Source: G963676795 sp963677215
GTDB taxonomy: Bacteria > Desulfobacterota > Desulfuromonadia > Desulfuromonadales > Geopsychrobacteraceae
Assembly (NCBI GenBank): GCA_963677215.1
Contig: OY781919.1
Span: forward strand, 1 to 64,000
DNA length: 64,000 nt
Direction: 5' to 3'
Below, one piece after another: positions 35,760 to 43,186 of this stretch. Every line of letters starts with the position of its first letter. Within the stretch, counting starts at the first letter, position 1. Under the pieces are notes generated by a model, which worked only from the letters and a program-made list of their open reading frames with translations, was not told where the DNA came from and searched no databases. Position numbers and translations under genes: made by a program.

Positions 35760-37046
35760 TTACTTTGCTCTGCGGTCAATCTCTTTCGCGCAAGTTCCAC
35801 CAGCAACTGAATACTGAACGCTGGCGTTTCTTGTCTTCTGGAACTCGGCAAGTTCCTGACCGCGCATTGCAGAATAGATATGCAGGTTCGAAACGCCGAC
35901 AACTGCTCCGAGCTTTTCCAACACAAAGAAGGTAGCCCCGTAATGGATCATACCGCGCCAGTCACGCCGCCGGATCAGATCCTGCTCTTCTTCCGTCAGA
36001 TTGCTTTCCCTGAGCATAACCTCCTCCTCCAGCTGAAATCTTTCACGAACTTCAGGAACGACCAGGTTATGCAGAAACTTGTTGATATTGAATCCTTTCA
36101 AACTGCGCTCCAGGGTATAGGGGTAACTCCCTTCAAGCTTTTCAACCCCTTTGAGCTCATGATTCATATGCTCGAGGTGCTCGTTGATTTCCCGCTCACT
36201 GAAAGGTTCAGGTTCGTGCTCAAAAATCATCGCTGACAGTGCACACATCGACGGCAGATAATAAGACTTGTGCACAACCCTGGCGTTGGCCGCCATTGCT
36301 CCGCGCATGATCAGCCACATGATGATTTCAGCACCTTCGACCCCACCCCACTCGGCATATTCGGCGATAGTCACCTCGGTCAGCTTGACCGGATCCTTTT
36401 CGATAAGATCCATGAACTTATGATCCCATTCGACATTGTTAAAGCCGCAGCGTTCCCCATGAACCTGGTGTGATAGACCACCGGTAGCGACAATCGCAAC
36501 AGAGATGTCCTCTGGATAGCTCTCTATCGCCTTTCTCAGTGCCTGCCCCATCTTATAGCAACGTTTCGCTGAAGGAATCGGAAACTGTAGTACGCCGACC
36601 TGGAGAGGCACGATCGAACAGGGCCACTCAGAAACATCCTCCCAGAGAACCGACAGTGGTGAAAAACAGCCGTGATCGAGCGTCTTCTTCTGAAAGAAGG
36701 ACATGTCGAATTCGTCAGCCATCAGAGAGGTTCCGATATGAGCAGCCAACTGTGCATGCCCCTTGATCGCCGCTAACTCTCGAGCCCCCCCGCCTTCATC
36801 CGCTGGCGAATAGCTATCATCTACCCCTAAAGAAAAAGCTGAATAATGATCAAAGAAAAAGGACGTTATATGGTCGTTGAAAATTGTAAACAGAACATCA
36901 GGCTTCTTTTCAGTCAGCCAGTCGTGAATCGGTTTATAACCTTCAAAGATCGGCTTCCAGACCGGATCGTTCTGCTTATTGGTATCTTTGGCAAAACCGA
37001 TAGTTGGGGAATGTGAAGTCGCAATGCCACCGATAATCCTAGCCAT
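35760..37046 (-). CDS. Gallate-dioxygenase-like protein (LigB-LigA fusion, class III extradiol family)
   Basis: A 428-residue protein with a LigB-type catalytic domain fused to a C-terminal LigA-like helical domain (about residues 340-428), the organisation and length of aerobic gallate dioxygenases (DesB/GalA). The metal ligands look intact: a His near residue 12 in TSHSPTIGF, a His near 59 in FNDHITSFFFD, and Glu in GGVEGAEIIMW near 238-241. The catalytic His in GGLSHQVHGE near 194 is also present. The start at 37046 has CAAGGAGAT upstream. An O2-using enzyme is unexpected in this anaerobic pathway. It could scavenge oxygen or catalyse a different, O2-independent ring opening. Confidence 0.85.
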   Translation of the reverse strand: MARIIGGIATSHSPTIGFAKDTNKQNDPVWKPIFEGYKPIHDWLTEKKPDVLFTIFNDHITSFFFDHYSAFSLGVDDSYSPADEGGGARELAAIKGHAQLAAHIGTSLMADEFDMSFFQKKTLDHGCFSPLSVLWEDVSEWPCSIVPLQVGVLQFPIPSAKRCYKMGQALRKAIESYPEDISVAIVATGGLSHQVHGERCGFNNVEWDHKFMDLIEKDPVKLTEVTIAEYAEWGGVEGAEIIMWLIMRGAMAANARVVHKSYYLPSMCALSAMIFEHEPEPFSEREINEHLEHMNHELKGVEKLEGSYPYTLERSLKGFNINKFLHNLVVPEVRERFQLEEEVMLRESNLTEEEQDLIRRRDWRGMIHYGATFFVLEKLGAVVGVSNLHIYSAMRGQELAEFQKTRNASVQYSVAGGTCAKEIDRRAK

Positions 37047-37083
37047 ATTATCTCCTTGAAATTCCATTAAGAGGCAAGCAAAC

Positions 37084-37100
37084 GTGACCATATTAGTAAC
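37084..37100 (-). promoter_or_regulatory. Palindrome upstream of the LigAB-like gene
   Basis: GTGACCATATTAGTAAC is an imperfect 17-bp palindrome 38 bp upstream of the start codon. It is similar in size to the operator-like elements elsewhere in the locus, but its sequence match to them is weak. Confidence 0.35.
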
Positions 37101-37143
37101 ATATCCGTTCTTCACATAGCAATAAAACAATGTCTTATTTGAC

Positions 37144-37176
37144 AAAAAAAGCGGTCAACACAAAAAGTGCGACCGC
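37144..37176 (-). terminator. Terminator after the TPR gene
   Basis: On the minus strand GCGGTC and GACCGC enclose an inner GCAC/GTGT stem and are followed by seven Ts. It separates the TPR gene from the LigAB-like gene downstream. Confidence 0.85.
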
Positions 37177-37234
37177 CTTCAAATAATACATGAATTTTAC
37201 AGGTTTTACCTGCGGGACCAAACCAGATTAACAA

Positions 37235-38764
37235 TCAGTGTACAGTTGGTGCTCCATCAGGCATAGCACCCTGAACCCCTTCACGGACCTTGTTTGCATA
37301 CTCTTCAGCTTCACCGACACGGCCCACTTTCCGATAGTACATTGAAAGAGTCTTAAAAACGGTGACCAGATGCATCTGCCCCTCAGCGCCAAAGCCTTCG
37401 AGAATCTTCTTGGCCATCAGCAACTCAGCCTCAGCTTCAGCATTCTTACCCTGCATCATATAGACAACGCCAAGATGATGATGGGTCTTGGCAACACCCG
37501 GATGCAGATCGTCTCCCAGGCTGGCCCAGATGGCTTTGGCCTTTTCCATCAGTGCTTGAGCTTCGTCAAGCTGCCCCTGAGCGTTGCAGATCTCAGCAAT
37601 ATTTTCCAGTGACTCGACCAACGCCGGATGCTCTTTCCCGAAGACTTCTTCTCTGATGGCAAGCGCCTTGCGATACTTTTCCATCGCCTTGTCGAGCTTA
37701 CCTTCCCGGCACAGCAATAAACCGTAGTTGTTCAGGGACTGGGCAACAGCCGGATGACTTTCCCCATAGCGTTTCATTCTTGCATCGAGAGATGACTGGA
37801 TAAGCGGCTGGGCCTCTTTATATTCTTCCTTGAAGATATGCAGTTCAGCGAGATTATTCTGGGCATCTGCGTAGGCAGCGGACGACTTGTTCCCCCCCTT
37901 GGTCAGGTCTTTGAGAACCTCCCTGAAGGCTTTCTCGGCAGTCTCCAGCTGACCGACATAAACATTCATCTGACCAAGCTGATTCAGAGCAGCAGCCGTA
38001 TCTTCATGGCCGGCCGGCAAGGTGTTCTTGAAAATCTCCGAAGCCTGTTCTGACAACTTAAGCCCGACCTCGATCATACCGCGCAATTGATAGATATCAC
38101 CAATTTCCATCAGCGTTCTGGCGATATGCGGATTCACCGGGCCCAGCTCTTCGTAAAGAGTCATTGCCTGGCGAAAGCGTTTTTCCGCAGTTTCGATATC
38201 ACCATCCTTCTTATCCAGCCCCGCCAGCGCCTCCAGGACAGAGCCCTTGGCCCTGACAACCTGTTTGCTGTCCAGCTTGTCAAGTACAGCGAGTGCCTTA
38301 TCGAGCAGAACCCGAGCCTCGGCATTGTCGCCAACTCCCATGAGAATCCCGGCCAGGGTATTGTAAGTTGCGGTCAATTGCTGTGCGGAAGCCTGTTTAT
38401 TATTTTCCAGAATAGCGACCGCCTTTTCCAACTGCGGTTTCGCCTCTTCCGTCTTGCCCTGATCCATCAGGATATTCGCCAGATTGACAAGACCATCGGC
38501 CATATCCAGAGAATCTTCACCATAGGCCTTCCCCGTTACGGTGACTGCCTGAGCCAGAATCTGCTCAGCATCCCAGAGATTGCCGACGATATTATGTAAG
38601 GTACCAAGGTTATTCATGCTGACGGCTACCGCAGTATGACAATCTCCATATTCGGCAACAGCAGCATCAAGCGTTTGCTGTGCAGCGACAAGAGCTTCCT
38701 GGAAGTTACCTTGCTCCATCAGGTCGAGGACTTTCTGATTTAAAGTGTCCCAGCTTTCGACCAT
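37235..38764 (-). CDS. Kinesin light chain-type TPR repeat protein
   Basis: A 509-residue soluble protein made almost entirely of tetratricopeptide repeats of the 42-residue TPR_10/TPR_12 type, for example HPAVAQSLNNYGLLLCREG and HPALVESLENIAEICNAQG. These repeats bind proteins or peptides. It has no signal peptide, catalytic domain or membrane helix. It starts at MVESWDTLNQ (38764), with AAGGAG 9 bases upstream. It lies between the LigAB-like and CoA-transferase genes on the same strand. No function can be assigned. Confidence 0.88.
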   Translation of the reverse strand: MVESWDTLNQKVLDLMEQGNFQEALVAAQQTLDAAVAEYGDCHTAVAVSMNNLGTLHNIVGNLWDAEQILAQAVTVTGKAYGEDSLDMADGLVNLANILMDQGKTEEAKPQLEKAVAILENNKQASAQQLTATYNTLAGILMGVGDNAEARVLLDKALAVLDKLDSKQVVRAKGSVLEALAGLDKKDGDIETAEKRFRQAMTLYEELGPVNPHIARTLMEIGDIYQLRGMIEVGLKLSEQASEIFKNTLPAGHEDTAAALNQLGQMNVYVGQLETAEKAFREVLKDLTKGGNKSSAAYADAQNNLAELHIFKEEYKEAQPLIQSSLDARMKRYGESHPAVAQSLNNYGLLLCREGKLDKAMEKYRKALAIREEVFGKEHPALVESLENIAEICNAQGQLDEAQALMEKAKAIWASLGDDLHPGVAKTHHHLGVVYMMQGKNAEAEAELLMAKKILEGFGAEGQMHLVTVFKTLSMYYRKVGRVGEAEEYANKVREGVQGAMPDGAPTVH

Positions 38765-38778
38765 AGTGCATACTCCTT

Positions 38779-38795
38779 GTTTTACATTATGTTGA
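38779..38795 (-). promoter_or_regulatory. Operator-like half palindrome upstream of the TPR gene
   Basis: GTTTTACATTATGTTGA, read on the plus strand, shares GTTTTACATT with the operator at 63070. It lies next to the ribosome site of the TPR gene. The 38765-39031 gap otherwise contains only a TATAAG -10-like element near 38906 with a poor -35. Confidence 0.35.
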
Positions 38796-39031
38796 ATTTT
38801 CATTCCGCCAAGAAACAACGTCATCTGACGAGTAGATTCATATCGTCGCTCTTCATAACAGCACAGAGCTGGCAATGGAGAGACCCTCAAGAAAAGAATC
38901 TTATAATAATGCGGAACAGTCTGTCTTTGCGAACTGTCTTTATACTAGAAACAAGCCGCTGACATAAAGCAATTATTCAGAAAAAGCTGAAAAAACAAGA
39001 GAAAAGACGAGACCTGCAGAAAGGTGAAGGC

Positions 39032-39065
39032 GATGGCCTTTCTGCCGAACAGCAGAAAGGCCATC
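39032..39065 (-). terminator. Hairpin after the CoA-transferase gene
   Basis: GATGGCCTTTCTGC and GCAGAAAGGCCATC pair perfectly over 14 bp with a 6-nt loop, 15 bp after the stop. The following sequence is not a clean T-run, so it may be a terminator or an mRNA-stabilising hairpin. Confidence 0.65.
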
Positions 39066-39080
39066 ATTCATACAGACGTG

Positions 39081-40430
39081 CTAAGAAAGAGCGACAGCGA
39101 AGTCACAACCAGTCTTGGCCTTGATGTCATCAAGAGTTACTTCAGGAGCGAGTTCGATAAGAGTCAGCCCCTTTTCCTGGTCGACCTTGAAAACGCCCAT
39201 ATCAGTAATGATCATATCAACAACGTTCTTGCCGGTAATCGGCAGCGAACAGCTCGGCAGAATCTTTGGACTGCCATCTTTGGCACAGTGCTCCATCAGC
39301 ACGATAACCTTTTTGACGCCTGAGACCAGGTCCATTGCACCACCGGGGCCCTTGACCATTTTTCCCGGGACCATGAAATTCGCCAGATCTCCATACTGGG
39401 AAACTTCAAGCCCACCAAGAACCGCAAGATCGATATGCCCACCACGGATCATGCCGAAAGAATCGGAGCTTGAGAAAAAGCTGGAACCAGGGATTGTGGA
39501 GACCGTCTGCTTACCTGCATTGATCAGATCCGCATCGACATCTTCATCCTTAGGGAACGGCCCGATACCGAGCAATCCGTTTTCGGACTGCAGGGTAACA
39601 TTAACCCCCTGCGGAATGTGATTGGCGACCAGGGTCGGAATACCGATACCCAGATTGATATAGAAGCCATCCTCCAGTTCCTGTGCGGCCCGCTTGGCCA
39701 TAGCATCACGGGCACCCGAGCCCTTGACCAGGGTCGCGCCCGCAACGGTACGGAATTCGATGCGCTTTTCAAGATCGACACTCTGAATGATGCGATCAAC
39801 GAAGATTCCAGGAGTATGGATCTCATCAGGATCGAGCTCACCAACCTCAACGAGTTCCTCAACCTCGGCGACACAAACCTTACCGCAGGTAGCAATCATC
39901 GGATTGAAGTTACGTGCTGTCTTACGATAGACAAGATTGCCGGCCTTGTCACCTTTCCAGGCCTTGACTATGGAAACATCGGCAACAATGCCTTCCTCAA
40001 GGACATACTCTTTACCATTAAACACCTTGATCTCTTTGCCGTCAGCCAGAACTGTACCAGCAGCAGTCGCCGTATAGAAACCCGGGATCCCGGCACCACC
40101 GGCGCGGAAACGCTCTGCCAGAGTCCCCTGCGGGTTAAGCTCGAGTTCAAGCTCTCCAGCGAGAACCTGCCGTTCAAATTCCTTATTCTCACCAACATAG
40201 GAGGCGACAACCTTCTTAACCATACGATTGTTCAGCAGCAACCCCATTCCAAAACCGTCAACGCCGGCGTTATTGCCGTAAATGGTCAACCCCTTGACAC
40301 CGCTGGAGGCCAAGGTACCGATCAGGTTCTCCGGAATACCACAAAGTCCGAAGCCGCCAGCGGCTACCGACATTCCGTCAAACAAAAGACCATCCAGAGC
40401 ATCCGCCGAATTTGCATACACCTTTTTCAT
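39081..40430 (-). CDS. Fused 3-oxoacid CoA-transferase (A and B domains)
   Basis: A family I CoA-transferase in which the alpha and beta subunits are joined in one chain of about 449 residues. The N-terminal half has GGFGLCGIPENLIG (alpha-domain glycine motif). The C-terminal half has NLGIGIPTLVANHIP and LQSENGLLGIGP with the catalytic Glu of the SENG motif. In phloroglucinol fermentation such an enzyme could move CoA onto 3-hydroxy-5-oxohexanoate or triacetate, and acetoacetate is the usual family substrate. I start it at the second ATG (40430) because GAAGGG is well placed for it. The first ATG is 40439. Confidence 0.9.
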   Translation of the reverse strand: MKKVYANSADALDGLLFDGMSVAAGGFGLCGIPENLIGTLASSGVKGLTIYGNNAGVDGFGMGLLLNNRMVKKVVASYVGENKEFERQVLAGELELELNPQGTLAERFRAGGAGIPGFYTATAAGTVLADGKEIKVFNGKEYVLEEGIVADVSIVKAWKGDKAGNLVYRKTARNFNPMIATCGKVCVAEVEELVEVGELDPDEIHTPGIFVDRIIQSVDLEKRIEFRTVAGATLVKGSGARDAMAKRAAQELEDGFYINLGIGIPTLVANHIPQGVNVTLQSENGLLGIGPFPKDEDVDADLINAGKQTVSTIPGSSFFSSSDSFGMIRGGHIDLAVLGGLEVSQYGDLANFMVPGKMVKGPGGAMDLVSGVKKVIVLMEHCAKDGSPKILPSCSLPITGKNVVDMIITDMGVFKVDQEKGLTLIELAPEVTLDDIKAKTGCDFAVALS

Positions 40431-40465
40431 GTTCAACATCCCTTCGAGTTAATTTATGAACCAGC

Positions 40466-40502
40466 GTTTGACAATGCTGAGAATTAAGCTGAGCTGCACA
40501 AC
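40466..40502 (-). promoter_or_regulatory. Two operator-like palindromes downstream of the CoA-transferase -10 box
   Basis: GTTTGACAATGCTGAGA (40466-40482) and AAGCTGAGCTGCACAAC (40486-40502, reverse strand GTTGTGCAG) are centred 20 bp apart. The probable -10 box TATAAA on the minus strand is at 40523-40528 with a poor -35. The layout matches other operators in this locus. Confidence 0.5.
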
Positions 40503-40570
40503 AGATGGATGTTCAGCTCAATTTTATACAGACAAAACCCCTTCGATCGACAGATTAAAGCAAGTCTTCC

Positions 40571-40585
40571 GGTATACTGTATACC
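40571..40585. promoter_or_regulatory. Perfect GGTATACTGTATACC palindrome
   Basis: A 15-bp palindrome with one central base, centred about 62 bp upstream of the inferred CoA-transferase start point. TATAC-type palindromes are common operators of GntR-family regulators, and this position suits an activator. No GntR gene is in the window. The remaining sequence of 40440-40770 holds no ORF. Confidence 0.5.
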
Positions 40586-40688
40586 ATTTCACGACCAGTT
40601 AAAACACCTAGTTTCAATTTTTACATTTTCACCGGATGCAGCAGAATAACACCATTTCACACACTCACCATAAACGCCGTGCAACCGC

Positions 40689-40715
40689 AAAAAGCGTCCC
40701 CAAGCAGAGGAGACG
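40689..40715 (-). terminator. Terminator after the TauE/SafE gene
   Basis: On the minus strand CGTCTCC pairs with GGGGACG across a 7-nt loop and is followed by CTTTTTG. Confidence 0.65.
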
Positions 40716-40770
40716 ATGCGATACGGCTATATTTATAACGATAAACAACTATCCGCAACCCCAAGCTGCT

Positions 40771-41523
40771 CTACAGGAGACCATCATAGAGAAGTTTGAG
40801 GGCAGACAGAAAAAGAGCAACGTAAAGAAATCGATAGATTTTCTGCTGGTCAAAACGATTCAGAGCAATATGTCCCAGCTTAACCCCTATGGGCGCAAGT
40901 GGCAACAGAACCAGAGACGCGACCAGCGACTCTTGGGAAAACAGTCCAACGACAGAGTAAGAGACAATTTTTATGCAGTTAAGCACGCCAAAAAAGATAG
41001 CCATTGTCCCCATCAGCACAACCTTATCCAGGTTTTGCGGCAACAGATAGACACTCAACGGTGGAGCACCGGCATGAATCTGTGTGCTGGTAAATCCGGA
41101 AATCATCCCCCAGAAAACTCCCTTTATGGTTGTCGGCTGGCCTGTGCGGCCAGCCATTGAACGGAAATGACGAAACCAATAGTCACAACAGAAAAGAATG
41201 ACGATAACACCAATGGAAACCCTGACAGCATTGGGAGGCAAATAGCCCATAAAAACTGTTGCTATTACAATACCAAGAATCCCAGAAGGGATTAACAGAT
41301 ATAAGTTCCGGGCACTGAAATTGGCACGAAACTGGTTAATTGCCAGCAGGTCCATCGTAAACAGGATTGGCAGCATAATCGCTGCAGCAAGTACGGGATT
41401 TATGACAAAAGACAAGACGGGTACGGCGATAGCGCTGATTGCGGGCCCCAAGCCCCCCTTAGACATTCCCGCAAGGAGAACGACGGGAATAGCCAGCAGA
41501 TAAAATAAAGGGTCAGTTAACAT
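40771..41523 (-). CDS. TauE/SafE-family (TSUP) permease
   Basis: A 250-residue integral membrane protein of the TSUP family with about eight hydrophobic segments. The family motif AGMSKGGLGPAISAIAVP is near the N terminus. Members export or import sulfite, sulfoacetate and other organic anions. Here a role in moving an aromatic or organic acid, or acetate, can only be guessed from the neighbours. It lies between the flavoprotein and CoA-transferase genes, flanked by terminators on both sides. Confidence 0.88.
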   Translation of the reverse strand: MLTDPLFYLLAIPVVLLAGMSKGGLGPAISAIAVPVLSFVINPVLAAAIMLPILFTMDLLAINQFRANFSARNLYLLIPSGILGIVIATVFMGYLPPNAVRVSIGVIVILFCCDYWFRHFRSMAGRTGQPTTIKGVFWGMISGFTSTQIHAGAPPLSVYLLPQNLDKVVLMGTMAIFFGVLNCIKIVSYSVVGLFSQESLVASLVLLPLAPIGVKLGHIALNRFDQQKIYRFLYVALFLSALKLLYDGLL

Positions 41524-41561
41524 TGAGAAAACCCGGCAAGCATGTTAACGAAATATAGCAT

Positions 41562-41595
41562 AAAAAAAGAGCCCCGCAGTACGGGGCTCTTTTTA
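41562..41595 (-). terminator. Terminator after the flavoprotein gene
   Basis: AGAGCCCCG and CGGGGCTCT pair with a 5-nt loop, with A/T runs on both sides. On the minus strand a seven-T run follows. Confidence 0.92.
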
Positions 41596-41600
41596 ATCTA

Positions 41601-42158
41601 TCAGAGAACCAGTTTCTTACCTGCTTCGTAAGCTCTGATTTTCAGATCAGCGTCACGATCGGCACTTTCAGGATCATTTGCATTGGTAATAACAATATTA
41701 TCCATCAGCTCAAAACCGAAAGGAGGGAACATCGTAGCCGCAGTATATTCAAAGTAAGATTCGAACGTGGCAGGATCTTCCATGCCCTGAGAATAGACAG
41801 TGAGAATTTTTTTCGAACCGAAACGTGGTTGATAATTAACATCAGTCAGAGGGAACATCCGATCATACATATTTTTGACCGGACCAGTCATCTGCATCAT
41901 ATAGATGGGAGAACCAACAACAACGGCATCTGCTTTTTTAACCAGCTGCAACGCTTCGCGCAGTTCATCGTTGATGATACAGTCGTCTTTCATACGACAA
42001 GCAAAGCAGCTTTGACATGCCATATATTTCATTTTAAACAGATTGTAGGTCTTGACCAGAGCACCCTGATCTTCCGCCCCCCTTGCAACAGCTTTCAAAA
42101 TGGTGGCAATGTTTCCGTCCATACGTGGACTTCCGTTAAAAATAACGACTTCTTTCAT
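41601..42158 (-). CDS. Iron-sulfur flavoprotein / NADPH-dependent FMN reductase family
   Basis: A 185-residue flavodoxin-fold protein. It has the FMN phosphate loop FNGSPRMDGN at the N terminus, a VVGSPIYMMQMTGPVK flavin-contact segment, and a compact cysteine cluster CQSCFACRMKDDC near residue 50. That cluster matches the 4Fe-4S site of archaeal iron-sulfur flavoproteins (Isf), which reduce O2 or peroxide with ferredoxin electrons. An oxygen-protection or electron-shuttle role beside the transhydroxylase is plausible but inferred. It is separated from athS by a terminator and ends at another. Confidence 0.83.
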   Translation of the reverse strand: MKEVVIFNGSPRMDGNIATILKAVARGAEDQGALVKTYNLFKMKYMACQSCFACRMKDDCIINDELREALQLVKKADAVVVGSPIYMMQMTGPVKNMYDRMFPLTDVNYQPRFGSKKILTVYSQGMEDPATFESYFEYTAATMFPPFGFELMDNIVITNANDPESADRDADLKIRAYEAGKKLVL

Positions 42159-42269
42159 CTGATGTTAAGCCTTTCCGCAGAAGACAATCTGCAAAATCTA
42201 CCTTGAGCGCGTCTGGGAATCTACAGTGGAAATGTGGGAAATTTTCCTAGACTGGAAAATCTTTTTTTA

Positions 42270-42300
42270 AAAAAAAAGCCCCTCCCTCACGGGAGGGGCT
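42270..42300 (-). terminator. Terminator of the transhydroxylase operon
   Basis: GCCCCTCCC and GGGAGGGGC form a GC-rich 9-bp stem with a 4-nt loop. On the minus strand nine Ts follow. It lies 13 bp after the athS stop. Confidence 0.95.
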
Positions 42301-42312
42301 CAATATTACGAA

Positions 42313-43137
42313 TTACAGTTGAATGTAACCGAGGTCAATTGACTTGTCATCAATAATCGCGGTGGAAGTGAAACACTTCTCACCTGCTGCGATTTCAACG
42401 GTGTACTCGCCGTTTTCAAGGGCATCGAACTTGAATTCACCGAAAAAGTTGGTTTCAGCAGAAGCAACTTCTTTACCGGCAGCCTTCAGAACGACCTTGG
42501 CGCCTTCAACACAGTCACCCTTTACCAGAACTGCTGCAGAAACGTAGTTCTTGGCAAAACGGTAGAGGTTTTTGTAGTAAACGTGTGGCTTGGTGCCGAG
42601 TTCTGGCTTGAGAACTTCCAGACCTTCTTCAGCAACCTTCTTAGCCATTGCCTCAGGAGTAGTCTTGAAGAACTCGTATACGAAAGAACCACAGTTATGA
42701 GCACAACGAGGCATTTTTGGAGCCCAGCTTTCGTCGTCCAGCAGGTGTGCACACATGGTACATTTCTGAGCAACTTTCTGCTCTTCGTTCCAGTAGATAA
42801 CGCCGTACGGGCAAGTGTCGACCAGTTCTTTCTTGCCAGCAGCTTTAGCTGGGTCGATCAGAACGATGCCGTCTTCACGCTTGCTGATAGCGCCGTTGCC
42901 CTTGGCAACACATGGAGCGTTTTCGCAATGCATACATGGAGTTGGGCGGTAGTTGATATCGTTACGTGGGTAGGTACCACGCTCACGACGCTCAATGTTC
43001 ATCCAACGATGACCACGCTGCATAGCGCCAGTGTAACCAGGCCACTCGTTCAACTCGTGCTCATCCATACAGCCCATGAAGCAGTTATTGCAGTCCTGAC
43101 ATTTTGCGACGTCAATGACCATGTAATATTGTTCCAT
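42313..43137 (-). CDS. athS: Pyrogallol-phloroglucinol transhydroxylase, small (Fe-S) subunit
   Basis: The electron-transfer subunit of the transhydroxylase, 274 residues, the length known for Pelobacter acidigallici. The N-terminal ferredoxin-like part has cysteine groups CQDCNNCFMGC (13-23), PCMHCENAPC (about 67-76), DTCPYG, KCTMCAHLL and RCAHNC, consistent with three 4Fe-4S clusters. The last ~80 residues (AAVLVKGDCVEGAKVVLK onward) form the Ig/carboxypeptidase-regulatory-like beta domain known in this enzyme. It lies 49 bp downstream of athL, is co-transcribed and ends at a strong terminator. No signal peptide, so cytoplasmic. Confidence 0.97.
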   Translation of the reverse strand: MEQYYMVIDVAKCQDCNNCFMGCMDEHELNEWPGYTGAMQRGHRWMNIERRERGTYPRNDINYRPTPCMHCENAPCVAKGNGAISKREDGIVLIDPAKAAGKKELVDTCPYGVIYWNEEQKVAQKCTMCAHLLDDESWAPKMPRCAHNCGSFVYEFFKTTPEAMAKKVAEEGLEVLKPELGTKPHVYYKNLYRFAKNYVSAAVLVKGDCVEGAKVVLKAAGKEVASAETNFFGEFKFDALENGEYTVEIAAGEKCFTSTAIIDDKSIDLGYIQL

Positions 43138-43186
43138 TGTTTCTTACTCCTTTTATATAAAGAAATTTGAGATCTTATTTAACTAA

